This document shows, in pieces, positions 56,886 through 64,000 of a stretch of DNA of 64,000 nt (within the stretch, counting starts at the first letter, position 1; the number at the start of each line of letters is the position of its first letter). The stretch comes from Thermoplasmatota archaeon. GTDB lineage: Archaea > Thermoplasmatota > Thermoplasmata > UBA10834. The notes beneath the pieces are model-generated. The model was given only the letters and a program-made list of their open reading frames with translations. It did not search any database and was not told the origin of the DNA. The DNA is taken from assembly GCA_018818785.1 (NCBI GenBank), contig JAHIRF010000012.1, positions 38,259-102,258 on the forward strand, in the 5' to 3' direction. A program made the translations under genes and the position numbers.

Positions 56886-58321
56886 GAGTGGCGGCAACGG
56901 TACTACTCGTGAATCCACCTCAACTCATAGAGAATATTCCGGATACAAAGGGTTCAGGAATATTGCTCTTTTCTGAAAACCTGCGAACATCGGTGATAAA
57001 TGCAGGATTGCTCTCCATCGCATCGTACCTTGACTCGTTTGGAATATCTGTACGTATACTAGATTTGTCGCAGCACAACGACTATGATTCATTGGGAAGT
57101 GAGATTGAATCATCCCTTCCGGAGATTGTTGGAGTGAGTTGCCCTAGCGCCTTGTCGTATCTTGAGTTTCTCAGATGCCTCTCTGTGACAAAAGAAGTAT
57201 CACCATCAATTGTAACTGTCGGAGGCGGGCAGCACGTTGGTCCACTAGGACGAAAGGTCTTCGATGACACAAGTCACCTTGATATCCTCGTCAGATCCGA
57301 GGGAGAACTCCCGATGCATCATATAGTCAGATGTGTCTTGCAGAAAAACGGACATCTATGCGACATTTCTGGTATCATTGCAAAAACCTCGGGTGGTGGG
57401 CTTCTTGAGACACCGTTTCCATCTCCTGTTGTGGAATTGGGAAAGATGCCTTTCCTGAAATATGATCTATATCCCAGATGCTGGACATTTACGCCATATG
57501 TGGAGGAAGGACGTGGATGTAGACACAAGTGTAACTTCTGTGTTACTCCCGGTATGATGTGTCGATATCGGGGAAAACCCCCTAGCAGATTCTTGGCTGA
57601 GCTCGATTTGGCTCGGGGTATATGGGGGGACGAGCCCATGTTTGCTGTGATGACTCCGGATTACGGTGCCAATCCAAGAGGTGCGCTACTCATAGCGGAT
57701 GGATTTGAGAAGCGTAAACTCACCTGGTGCACCGAATTCAGAGCAGATTCAGGACTTTGCAGGAAAGCAGACCAGTTGGTCACGAAGGGACTTCGTCTCC
57801 TGACGATTGGACTCGAATCTGCTAATCCAGATATCCTATTGCTCATGGGAAAGACTCATTCGCCTTCGAAGTACCTCGAGAGTGTGAGGAATCTGTTAGA
57901 CAAGAAGCCTGATGATTTAACTGTAAGGCTGAGCATGATCTTCTATATCGGTGAAACACATAGAACTCTATCCGACAACCTGAAGTTCTTGTGTCATTAT
58001 GCTGGATTGTATGATGCGTTGACATATACACCATTAGTTATCTATCCAGGCTCTGAGCTTGAGAAGGATTTCGATAGGTATTCGAGGGATCTTGGGTGCT
58101 CGAGATTACACACGCCTTTCTGGGACCAGCGACATGCTCACTTGTGTACTCCTTCGAGGTATTTCACTGCAGATGAAATGATTAACTTCTCTGGAATGGT
58201 AGAGCGCATCTTCTCAGATAGAGATGCTTGGATTGCGTCTAGATCGTGCTACTACCAGAGAAATGATGATCAATCTAGATCTCTTCTCAGGAATATCATA
58301 GATCCCGGTCAGACATGTTAA
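56882..58321 (+). CDS. B12-type radical SAM protein
   Basis: 479 aa. The N-terminal Rossmann-like domain (VLLVNPPQL; LLSIASYLDSFGISVRILDLS; VGVSCPSALSYLEFL; TVGGGQHVGPLGRKVF) matches B12-binding radical SAM proteins but lacks DxHxxG, so cobalamin use is uncertain. The cluster motif GRGCRHKCNFCVTPGM (CX3CX2C) is near residue 210, then LLTIGLESANPDILLLMGK and LSMIFYIGE. Co-translated with the epimerase. Reaction unknown. Confidence 0.85.
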   Translation: MRVAATVLLVNPPQLIENIPDTKGSGILLFSENLRTSVINAGLLSIASYLDSFGISVRILDLSQHNDYDSLGSEIESSLPEIVGVSCPSALSYLEFLRCLSVTKEVSPSIVTVGGGQHVGPLGRKVFDDTSHLDILVRSEGELPMHHIVRCVLQKNGHLCDISGIIAKTSGGGLLETPFPSPVVELGKMPFLKYDLYPRCWTFTPYVEEGRGCRHKCNFCVTPGMMCRYRGKPPSRFLAELDLARGIWGDEPMFAVMTPDYGANPRGALLIADGFEKRKLTWCTEFRADSGLCRKADQLVTKGLRLLTIGLESANPDILLLMGKTHSPSKYLESVRNLLDKKPDDLTVRLSMIFYIGETHRTLSDNLKFLCHYAGLYDALTYTPLVIYPGSELEKDFDRYSRDLGCSRLHTPFWDQRHAHLCTPSRYFTADEMINFSGMVERIFSDRDAWIASRSCYYQRNDDQSRSLLRNIIDPGQTC

Positions 58322-58790
58322 TCAGTAGTAGTGAGGTAGCAATCATCTGATTCGAGGTAGCGAATGTGCTGAATGGACAATGATGTAGTTCACACGTGTG
58401 CGATAATCTGCTTGTCATCCTAGCTGCTGGTGGAGACGGCACAGATTCAGCATGGTGTTCCCGGAGAAGATGCGTCGTCCTCGTTATAGCCTGATTATAG
58501 CCCTGGGCGAGTCTAGATGTGATGCGAATCGATTACATCTGATGGTGTGGAATTGAATCATTTCAGAACATTGTCACGCCAAGAGAATATCTTCATCTCG
58601 TTTCCATGTATATCTGTCAATTGGCGATGATTCATCTTCAGTGATACCCGTACTGATATCGGAACTTCAACCTAGTGACCATGAATGAATTATGTACCAT
58701 TGTCGTGTGATATCTTGATTAAGAATCTTGAGACAAATAGGCTAATATACCTCGTCGTCCTTTCGCAATGGTAAGCGTGAGGGGGTTCGA
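58322..58790. other. Intergenic region before the SPASM gene
   Basis: No supported gene in ~470 bases; short frames (16-34 codons, e.g. 58452-58556) lack ribosome sites. TATA-like CTAATATAC near 58744-58752 fits a promoter for the SPASM-flavoprotein operon. Confidence 0.4.
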
Positions 58791-59888
58791 ATGGGGGAAT
58801 TTTGCTCTCCTGAATATATGTACTTCTATGTGACAGAAGCATGTAACCTTAATTGTCGGCACTGTTGGGTTTCCGCAGGCCAGCCTGCAAGTCCGACACT
58901 TCAGCCAGCTGAGATCGTGAATGTGCTTCATCAATTGAACGACGCAGGCACTAAGAAAGTGAAATTTAGCGGCGGGGAGCCGTTTGCCAGACCGGACTTC
59001 TGTGAAATTCTAGAATCCATTCAGGACTCAAAGATGATGATCGAAATCGATACAAACGGATATCGAAGATTATCCATGGATGAGAAGGGAGTCTTGCAGA
59101 CTCTAGATGTTCGTCTCAATATCAGCATTGATTCACCAAATCCAAATATCCACGACGCATTCAGGGGAACCGGCGGTGCTCTCGAGAGAACTCTGTCAAC
59201 TATGCACGAATGCTGCGATCTGAATGTACCTTTTCGTGTAGTAACATGTTGCCAGGAGAATAATGCGCTTCCTCCCCTCATCGAATTGTCAATGAAGGTG
59301 GGGGCAGAGCGAGTGAGAATCATCTCAGATATCATGCCCGTTGGTCGCGCAGATTCTGGGTTCTCATGTATGGAAATTCAGAATATCATCGACAGATATC
59401 GCGTTATAGCAGATTGTCAGGAGCAGTATCGAGATTACGTTAGCAGCACAGTCCCTCCAGCGTTCGCTCGCCGTTCTGAATTCGAGAGAGATTGCAGATG
59501 GGGGGTGACAGTGTGCAGTGTGCTGTCAAATGGTGATATAGGTCCATGTGGTATTGGAAAGCATTTCCCCGAACTAATAGCCGGCAACGTTAGGTCCGAT
59601 GATATACTTGACATCTGGAGCTATTCACCGTTATTCGTTCGGATGAGAAACATTGATCTCCACAAACTTGACGGAGTCTGTGGATTGTGTAGATTCTCTG
59701 ATTCATGCGGAGGCATGTGTCGAGCTTTCACGTATTCAAGATATCGTAGTCTCAATGCCCCCTATCCTCCTTGTCAGGATATCTATGATTCAGGCTTGTT
59801 TCCCCCTGATGCTCTCCGGGCAAACGCACAAGTCGGAATCATTGATTCTGAAGAACTTGCTGGAGGAATACCATTACCGCTGAGGTGA
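58791..59888 (+). CDS. Radical SAM/SPASM protein
   Basis: 365 aa with GAGGGGG just upstream. The core motif EACNLNCRHCWVSAG (CX3CX2C) is near residue 18, followed by KVKFSGGEPFARPDF. The SPASM region has Cys pairs in RDCRWGVTVCSVLSNGDIGPCGIG and GVCGLCRFSDSCGGMCRA plus a final PPCQDIY, enough for two auxiliary [4Fe-4S] clusters. Relatives modify peptides (PqqE, AlbA, mycofactocin MftC) or heme precursors. With the PqqD-like protein in the same cluster, a peptide substrate is plausible. Confidence 0.9.
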   Translation: MGEFCSPEYMYFYVTEACNLNCRHCWVSAGQPASPTLQPAEIVNVLHQLNDAGTKKVKFSGGEPFARPDFCEILESIQDSKMMIEIDTNGYRRLSMDEKGVLQTLDVRLNISIDSPNPNIHDAFRGTGGALERTLSTMHECCDLNVPFRVVTCCQENNALPPLIELSMKVGAERVRIISDIMPVGRADSGFSCMEIQNIIDRYRVIADCQEQYRDYVSSTVPPAFARRSEFERDCRWGVTVCSVLSNGDIGPCGIGKHFPELIAGNVRSDDILDIWSYSPLFVRMRNIDLHKLDGVCGLCRFSDSCGGMCRAFTYSRYRSLNAPYPPCQDIYDSGLFPPDALRANAQVGIIDSEELAGGIPLPLR

Positions 59889-60448
59889 TTCTTGGGATAT
59901 GTGGCAGTTCTCGTAGAGATAGCAACGCCCAGTTCTTGCTCGATAGAGCTCTCCACGGTGCCAGACAATGTGGATATGAGACTTCTTCAATATCTGTGAG
60001 GGAGAAGAGAATAATGCCCTGCGAGGGCTGCGCTAGATGTGGTCTGGATATCCAAAGATGTAAATTAGATGACGATATGCAATCGATTTATAACGCCTTG
60101 ATGAATTGCAGCGGATTGATTGTCAGTACTCCTGTCTACTTTGGTGGCATAACCGGACAGATGAAAACTCTGCTTGATAGAACGCTTCTATTGAGCAGGA
60201 TTGGAAGAAGAATGGCTAACAAGGTCGGAGGAGTGATTTGCGTTGGCAAGAGGGGTGGTCATGAATTTGCAGGGTTATCAACAATGAATGTGATGAATCT
60301 TCAGGGAATGATTCTTCCCGGCAATGCGTCTGTTCATGTATTTGCGGATGAGCCAGGATCTGTTAGGGGGAATAGAGATTCTCTAGCACGAGCCGAAGAT
60401 CTCGGCAGAAGAATTGCCGAGCTTTGCGCATCATTATCTCCTGAGTAA
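59885..60448 (+). CDS. Iron-sulfur flavoprotein (NADPH-dependent FMN reductase fold)
   Basis: 187 aa from a GTG overlapping the SPASM stop (GTGA). Flavodoxin-like start GICGSSRRDSNAQFLLDRAL binds FMN phosphate; the compact motif CEGCARCGLDIQRC (CX2CX2CX6C) near residue 47 matches iron-sulfur flavoproteins common in methanogens; TPVYFGGITGQMKTLLDRT is the flavin loop. It likely supplies electrons to the co-translated SPASM enzyme or reduces the product. Confidence 0.88.
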   Translation: MILGICGSSRRDSNAQFLLDRALHGARQCGYETSSISVREKRIMPCEGCARCGLDIQRCKLDDDMQSIYNALMNCSGLIVSTPVYFGGITGQMKTLLDRTLLLSRIGRRMANKVGGVICVGKRGGHEFAGLSTMNVMNLQGMILPGNASVHVFADEPGSVRGNRDSLARAEDLGRRIAELCASLSPE

Positions 60449-60645
60449 TTTGCGATGAATCCAGCGACCGAGTCAAACTAGAAACACAATCACTGAAAAA
60501 ATCAGGTTCAAGGGGGTTTGAAATCAACATGACTATCCCATCGCTGAGATACTCACCATCTTGATTTCCTGGGAATCTTGAGCTTCCGCATTTTCGGTTT
60601 TATGAATCGCATATTCCATACCTCCGAGTGTTAATGAAATCAAAG

Positions 60646-60655
60646 CTATATATAC
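60646..60655 (+). promoter_or_regulatory. Strong predicted TATA box
   Basis: CTATATATAC, one of the best TATA matches in the window, ~30 bases upstream of the ATG at 60680. It would drive a leaderless message for the small ORF described next and perhaps reach the phosphoribosyltransferase. Confidence 0.55.
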
Positions 60656-60664
60656 TTTCGTCCC

Positions 60665-60835
60665 ATGGTCACCCTGTATATGTCCTCCGCGTGTTCATAC
60701 AAAAATACAGGATACTGCAGACTGATGCAATCCCCATCAAAAACAGAAAAAGGGCATATTGGTTTGGTGAGAGATCACCTGGGTCGATATCTATTGTCAG
60801 GTGATGTGCGGCAGGCATCTGCATCACAATGTTGA
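60665..60835 (+). CDS. Candidate small Cys-containing protein (51-56 aa)
   Basis: Frame from ATG 60665 (56 aa) or, fitting the TATA spacing, ATG 60680 (51 aa): begins MSSACSYKNTGYCRLMQSPS and ends VRQASASQC. Three Cys, two early and one terminal. It lies between the radical SAM/SPASM-flavoprotein pair and the phosphoribosyltransferase. Position, size and promoter make it the best candidate for a substrate of the SPASM enzyme and PqqD-like protein. No known precursor family matches. Confidence 0.4.
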   Translation: MVTLYMSSACSYKNTGYCRLMQSPSKTEKGHIGLVRDHLGRYLLSGDVRQASASQC

Positions 60836-60938
60836 AATACGAATAGATCCTCCAAGGCTTTCTATGAGAATAACGATGCCGTCATCAGAGATTGGGCTAA
60901 GCCCCAACCTTCCTATATCGCATCATCATGGTCTGCCC

Positions 60939-61511
60939 ATGGATATGATGAGGAGAATAAGACGGATTCCAGAGTTCAAAGGAGTGGTGTTTTGGGATAT
61001 CACACCCTTGCTCAGAGATGGCAGGGTATTCTGTCGATGTATATTGACATTAGCCGAATCATTTTCTGAACAAGACGTGAAGGTTGTTGCTGCAAATGAG
61101 GCTCGGGGGTTTATCATTGGTGCACCAATTGCACATCGTCTATCTGCTGGATTTGTACCGATTCGCAAGAGAGGGAAACTCCCACCGAGCGTACGCAGTC
61201 TCAGCTATATGAAGGAGTATGAGTCTGATGTTATTGAGATCAAGGATGATTCCATAGATAAGGGAGATACGGTATTGCTAGTGGATGATCTTTTGGCAAC
61301 AGGAGGAACAATCAAGGCCAACGCTGACTTAGTTCAGGGATTAGGTGGAGTCATCATTGGAATGGGCTTTTTCATTGAGCTAGGGTACCTTAATCCGAGG
61401 GCAAATCTGAGAGATTACAGCTGCATTCATTCACTGCTTGATATCCGGTCCACTGATGAATTCTGCATTGAAGCTTCGAATCAGACGGATTCTTGCCAAC
61501 GAATCGGGTAG
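60939..61511 (+). CDS. apt: Adenine phosphoribosyltransferase-like protein
   Basis: 190 aa from ATG 60939, ~25 nt after a TATA-like CCTATATCG, in keeping with APRT N-termini (MRRIRRIPEFKGVVFWDITPLL). NEARGFIIGAPIA, VPIRKRGKLP and the PRPP motif VLLVDDLLATGGTIKA are canonical, as is GFFIELGYL. It makes a nucleotide from a purine-like base and PRPP. In this setting it could act on the base released by the nucleoside phosphorylase-like protein or on a modified base. Confidence 0.88.
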   Translation: MDMMRRIRRIPEFKGVVFWDITPLLRDGRVFCRCILTLAESFSEQDVKVVAANEARGFIIGAPIAHRLSAGFVPIRKRGKLPPSVRSLSYMKEYESDVIEIKDDSIDKGDTVLLVDDLLATGGTIKANADLVQGLGGVIIGMGFFIELGYLNPRANLRDYSCIHSLLDIRSTDEFCIEASNQTDSCQRIG

Positions 61512-61686
61512 ATACCACGAATTTGCCGGATTGTATGCTACTAAATCTGTCATGAGTCTATTCAAATTCTGTGTTCTGACGGAAGTAGGCAATGAGTTGG
61601 TCAATCATGAGTTACTTCGTAACCATAATAGTCGACCTTGAATCATCAAGCTCGGACATTTAAACACCAGTATATTCCGGGTCAAT

Positions 61687-61708
61687 ATCCGGGCCCTCGC
61701 ACATTATT
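61687..61708 (+). repeat. attR1: copy of the tRNA-Leu 3' end
   Basis: 22 bases identical to 31540-31561, with weaker similarity to the T arm just before (CCGGGTCAAT against CCGGTTCAA). No full tRNA is present. Right boundary of the 30-kb element. Confidence 0.85.
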
Positions 61709-63731
61709 ATTATGAATGAATGAATTTATGTGCGGACAGGAACCTTCGTCCGGGAGGATTTCGGAGACGGATTGACAAGCCGTGAACCGCCCTCGGATTC
61801 ACGCTATTGTCAATTCGTACACGGACTCATCAATGGATACTCATCCCAGAAGTCCACATCTCCGAATGTTAGCGATGCAGTGAAGACGTGGTACGGAGAA
61901 TCACCAATGCCATCAGAGCCAGGAACCGTTTGATTCGCTCCTTGGTTTATGTCAGTCCCAGAATAGTCTGACCAGTAATTGCCACCGACCGGATACTCTG
62001 TGTTCCATGACGCACTCACATTTCCTGCTTGGACGTTCACTTGATACGAGTTCTCAATGAAGTCATTCTGGTGGATGACGATGTTGCTTGCTCGGTAGTA
62101 GTATCCTTGAACCTGAGCTCCTATGCTATTTCCCATGATTTTGTTGCCTCTGACTGTAATGTTTGACGCCTCGGACACCTTGATTCCAACCTGTCCATAT
62201 GAAATCGTGTTATCAAGAATCGACACACAATCCGTAGATCCGTGAATTCCCCCAGATGTGGAAATCCCTTCCCGATTGTGAGACAGAGTGTTGTTAGAAA
62301 TAGTCAGGTTAATCCCCCGTCCACCAATTCCATACTCGTTGTTCGTAAGGTTGTTCCATGTCGCCTGCAGATTCGTGCCTCGCAAGCCGATTCCCGAGGT
62401 GACATTAGAAATTGTGCAGGAGGTTATGATGATATTGTTACAGTCAGTGGTGGTTACCCCAGAATGGTAAGAGTAATACGACGAATAATCGGTCCAGTCG
62501 AACGTGCCACCGGAAATACTTATGTTCTCAACGATTCCATTGCAGCAGTACGCGAGCAGGATGGGCTCATGAGATCCCTCATCAAAGCTCAGGTCTCTGA
62601 TGCCGAAATCCGAGCAGTTCACGGCAATGAGTTGTCCTGCCAGCAAGTTCTGTATGTTCACACCTGAAGCCCCGTTGACATACAGGAGGGGCAATCCATT
62701 CACCGAGTTGTCTTCCGCGATTGTGTGTGTTGAATAGTGTCTCAGTTCATATCCTCCCATACTCAGGATATTTGTCGACAGATTGTTCCGAGTTATTGTT
62801 AGATTGAGAGACGAATCGATCGATATCGCATGATAACTGTCATGGATGCTGTTTTCCGAGATTACACAGGATTCTGAGTTGGTTATGAAGATGCCATACT
62901 TGCAGTCTGTTAGTTCAACGTCGACAATTCTGCATTCTATTGAATGACCTAGCACGACCGATCCTGCATTAATGCCAGTTTGATTCGATATCCAGCTGTC
63001 CGAAAGCGTGCAGTTGAGTGAACTATACAGGCTCACGGATTGACCGGAGCGGACACCGTCAATAATACATCCAACGAAGCTACAGTTCTCAGCGCGGTCC
63101 ACATACAGACCGGTAGATGTGTTCGTTACTGTCAGATGTTCAAAGTGAACGTTCTCTGAATAGCGTACGAATACGCCGCTACCTGAATCTGCAAGAGCCT
63201 CTACGGTCAGATTGCGTATTACAACGTGCGCATCAGTGTTGCCGATTGAGAACCCCTCCCCCTCCAAGATGGTAATGTCTTCAATAACGAACGGATCCTG
63301 AGGCGTACCCGAGCCTTGACGTACGCCGTGCGCGCTGTTGAAATCGTCGTTGCCGTCTATGCTGATTGACTCATGTCTATCATCCGTGCTGCTCAGCAGC
63401 CAATAGAAGAGTGCGCCTGCTAGCACCACTGAGACACCCACAACAATGGCAATCAACTGTCTTCTGCTTGGAATTCCGAATCACCCTTAATTGAGACCTG
63501 TAATTCGGTTCTAGCATAAGAAACTCCACTTGCGGAGCTGCGCCCAAGTCCAGACGGTTTGAGCATTAGTTCTCCGCGTCAACTTGAAGATATTTCAATC
63601 CTCAATTGGAGATCCCGTGCTCATGCGTCTTTCCGGTTTTCTACCATCAAAGAATTCGGAGAATTCAAGGATCGCATTTGGCTTCGAAGATTATAGCTGG
63701 TAGTTTTAATTAGGGGTAAATTCGGGGTGAT
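61709..63731. mobile_element. Second att-bounded unit (about 2 kb)
   Basis: Lies between two copies of the tRNA-Leu 3' end. It has one gene (beta-helix protein) and no integrase. It could be the remains of an earlier element at the same tRNA, a tail of the main element, or a passenger mobilised by the neighbour's integrase. Confidence 0.45.
61810..63456 (-). CDS. Anchored right-handed beta-helix protein (NosD-like)
   Basis: About 548 aa from a TTG (no upstream ATG before an in-frame stop). An N-terminal transmembrane segment (IAIVVGVSVVLAGALFYWLL) is followed by ~20 parallel beta-helix coils rich in Asn and Ser (e.g. NLTITRNNLSTN, GIGLRGTNLQATWNNLTNNEYGI). It closes with GGNYWSDYSGTD and GSDGIGDSPYHVF, the signature ending of archaeal NosD/PKD-type surface proteins. 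Predicted outside the membrane; may bind polysaccharide. Confidence 0.85.
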   Translation of the reverse strand: MIAIVVGVSVVLAGALFYWLLSSTDDRHESISIDGNDDFNSAHGVRQGSGTPQDPFVIEDITILEGEGFSIGNTDAHVVIRNLTVEALADSGSGVFVRYSENVHFEHLTVTNTSTGLYVDRAENCSFVGCIIDGVRSGQSVSLYSSLNCTLSDSWISNQTGINAGSVVLGHSIECRIVDVELTDCKYGIFITNSESCVISENSIHDSYHAISIDSSLNLTITRNNLSTNILSMGGYELRHYSTHTIAEDNSVNGLPLLYVNGASGVNIQNLLAGQLIAVNCSDFGIRDLSFDEGSHEPILLAYCCNGIVENISISGGTFDWTDYSSYYSYHSGVTTTDCNNIIITSCTISNVTSGIGLRGTNLQATWNNLTNNEYGIGGRGINLTISNNTLSHNREGISTSGGIHGSTDCVSILDNTISYGQVGIKVSEASNITVRGNKIMGNSIGAQVQGYYYRASNIVIHQNDFIENSYQVNVQAGNVSASWNTEYPVGGNYWSDYSGTDINQGANQTVPGSDGIGDSPYHVFTASLTFGDVDFWDEYPLMSPCTN

Positions 63732-63803
63732 AATCCGGGCCCTCGCACATTTTAATAATCTGGTGTGAATTAATGTTTGACGTTGTCTGCTCGGAATGCT
63801 CTG
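63457..63803. other. Intergenic region with the outer att copy
   Basis: No gene seen. The outer tRNA-like copy lies at 63732-63751; everything to its right is presumed native chromosome. Confidence 0.45.
63732..63751 (+). repeat. attR2: second copy of the tRNA-Leu 3' end
   Basis: 20 bases identical to 31539-31558. A degenerate match to the variable arm and T arm continues leftward from TAGGGGT at 63711. Confidence 0.85.
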
Positions 63804-64000
63804 TTACCTCTTTTCTGCAATCGAATCTTGCGTCGAGAGGAGGAGTCTCCACAGAGGGAAAAGGGTGATAGCGACATCGCCTAGTTCCATGGTTCCATCC
63901 CTGTCTTTCGTAACAAGATAGGCTCTGCTGCAGCCATGCACATCGCAGAACCTCGCGAGTCCCTTCGCGTCAGATTTGTAGATGCTGGTCTGGTACTTCA
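63804..64000 (-). CDS. C-terminal fragment of a DUF4143-type ATPase (cut by window edge)
   Basis: 64 codons before the stop at 63804-63806; the gene continues beyond the window. KYQTSIYKSDAKGLARFCD, then AYLVTKDRDGTMELGDVAITLFPLWRLLL resembles the C-terminal end of archaeal AAA ATPases with DUF4143. Too short to be sure. Codon use resembles the core chromosome, consistent with lying outside the element. Confidence 0.45.
   Translation of the reverse strand, partial: KYQTSIYKSDAKGLARFCDVHGCSRAYLVTKDRDGTMELGDVAITLFPLWRLLLSTQDSIAEKR

Larger units (their letters stand above)
31540..61708. mobile_element. Integrated genetic element at tRNA-Leu (about 30 kb)
   Basis: Bounded by the tRNA-Leu 3'-end repeat at left and its copy at 61687-61708. 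A ribbon-helix-helix gene and a tyrosine recombinase begin immediately inside the left end, the usual place for an archaeal integrase. Contents are accessory: radical SAM enzymes, an IS21 element, a broken gene, an extra ThrRS, an exporter and biosynthetic enzymes. The right arm is more AT-rich than the left arm and core, so the element may be composite. No replication or conjugation gene was recognised. A further att copy at 63.73 kb may extend or follow it. Confidence 0.75.

Noticed and set aside
58769..58834. Upstream ORF overlapping the SPASM gene start
   Set aside because: The predicted transcription start falls after its ATG.
31540..61708. CRISPR array or Cas genes in the element
   Set aside because: No regularly spaced repeats; the four short repeats are kilobases apart and diverged.
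62242..62667. 141-codon frame opposite the beta-helix gene
   Set aside because: Antisense shadow of a clear coding sequence with repeated coils.

Overview
The window looks like an archaeal chromosome, most probably a member of the Thermoplasmata (Methanomassiliicoccales or an uncultured relative). The evidence is a PolD-type DNA polymerase large subunit, an archaeal rps13-rps4-rps11-rpoD operon with an Fe-S cluster RpoD, an ATP-cone protein, type II methionine aminopeptidase, TATA boxes close to start codons, and a 23S rRNA gene with no 16S or 5S beside it. The lineage call is inference; 'archaeon' is well supported.

Layout. 1-31.5 kb is ordinary, fairly GC-rich core genome: an HTH-NUDIX protein cut by the window edge, urocanate hydratase, a NOG1-type GTPase, DNA polymerase D large subunit, the ribosomal/RNA polymerase operon, a nickel/cobalt ECF transporter facing NikR, a VIT-family transporter, AlaRS, an FAD oxidoreductase, two zinc-ribbon membrane proteins, the 23S rRNA, a histidine phosphatase, a HAD hydrolase, succinyl-CoA synthetase, a membrane protein next to a Ras-like GTPase, an MBL hydrolase, Sua5 and Map.

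At 31,470 is tRNA-Leu(CAA). Its 3' end is repeated at 61.69 kb and again at 63.73 kb, and a ribbon-helix-helix protein and a tyrosine recombinase start right inside the left copy. The 30-32 kb between the copies is therefore read as an integrated element. Its left arm (31.6-41.5 kb) carries a radical SAM protein converging on a TcmP-like protein, small membrane proteins, a metallophosphoesterase-like ORF and a large unrecognised gene. That gene is broken by a complete 2.2-kb IS21-family element (51-bp ends, 6-bp target duplication); removing the insertion restores the frame exactly.

The right arm (44-61.5 kb) is visibly more AT-rich and looks like a small-molecule or modified-peptide biosynthetic cluster. 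One leftward operon runs thrS, nucleotidyltransferase, radical SAM, nucleoside phosphorylase-like, VOC, RpiB-like and a NadR fragment. An MFS exporter also reads leftward. Rightward genes are a stand-alone PqqD-like RRE protein, a second nucleotidyltransferase, a divergent SucC/SucD pair, an epimerase, two further radical SAM proteins (one with SPASM), an iron-sulfur flavoprotein, a small Cys-containing ORF behind a strong TATA box, and an adenine phosphoribosyltransferase-like enzyme. Several members are rebuilt copies of primary-metabolism enzymes with changed active-site motifs: SucCD-like, RpiB-like and the ThrRS editing site. The extra ThrRS plus the exporter suggest self-protection against a threonyl-tRNA synthetase inhibitor. 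This cluster is the best candidate for an undescribed system here; its product is unknown.

Between the two right-hand att copies (61.7-63.7 kb) is a single anchored right-handed beta-helix protein. The window closes with the 3' end of a DUF4143-type ATPase in presumed chromosome.
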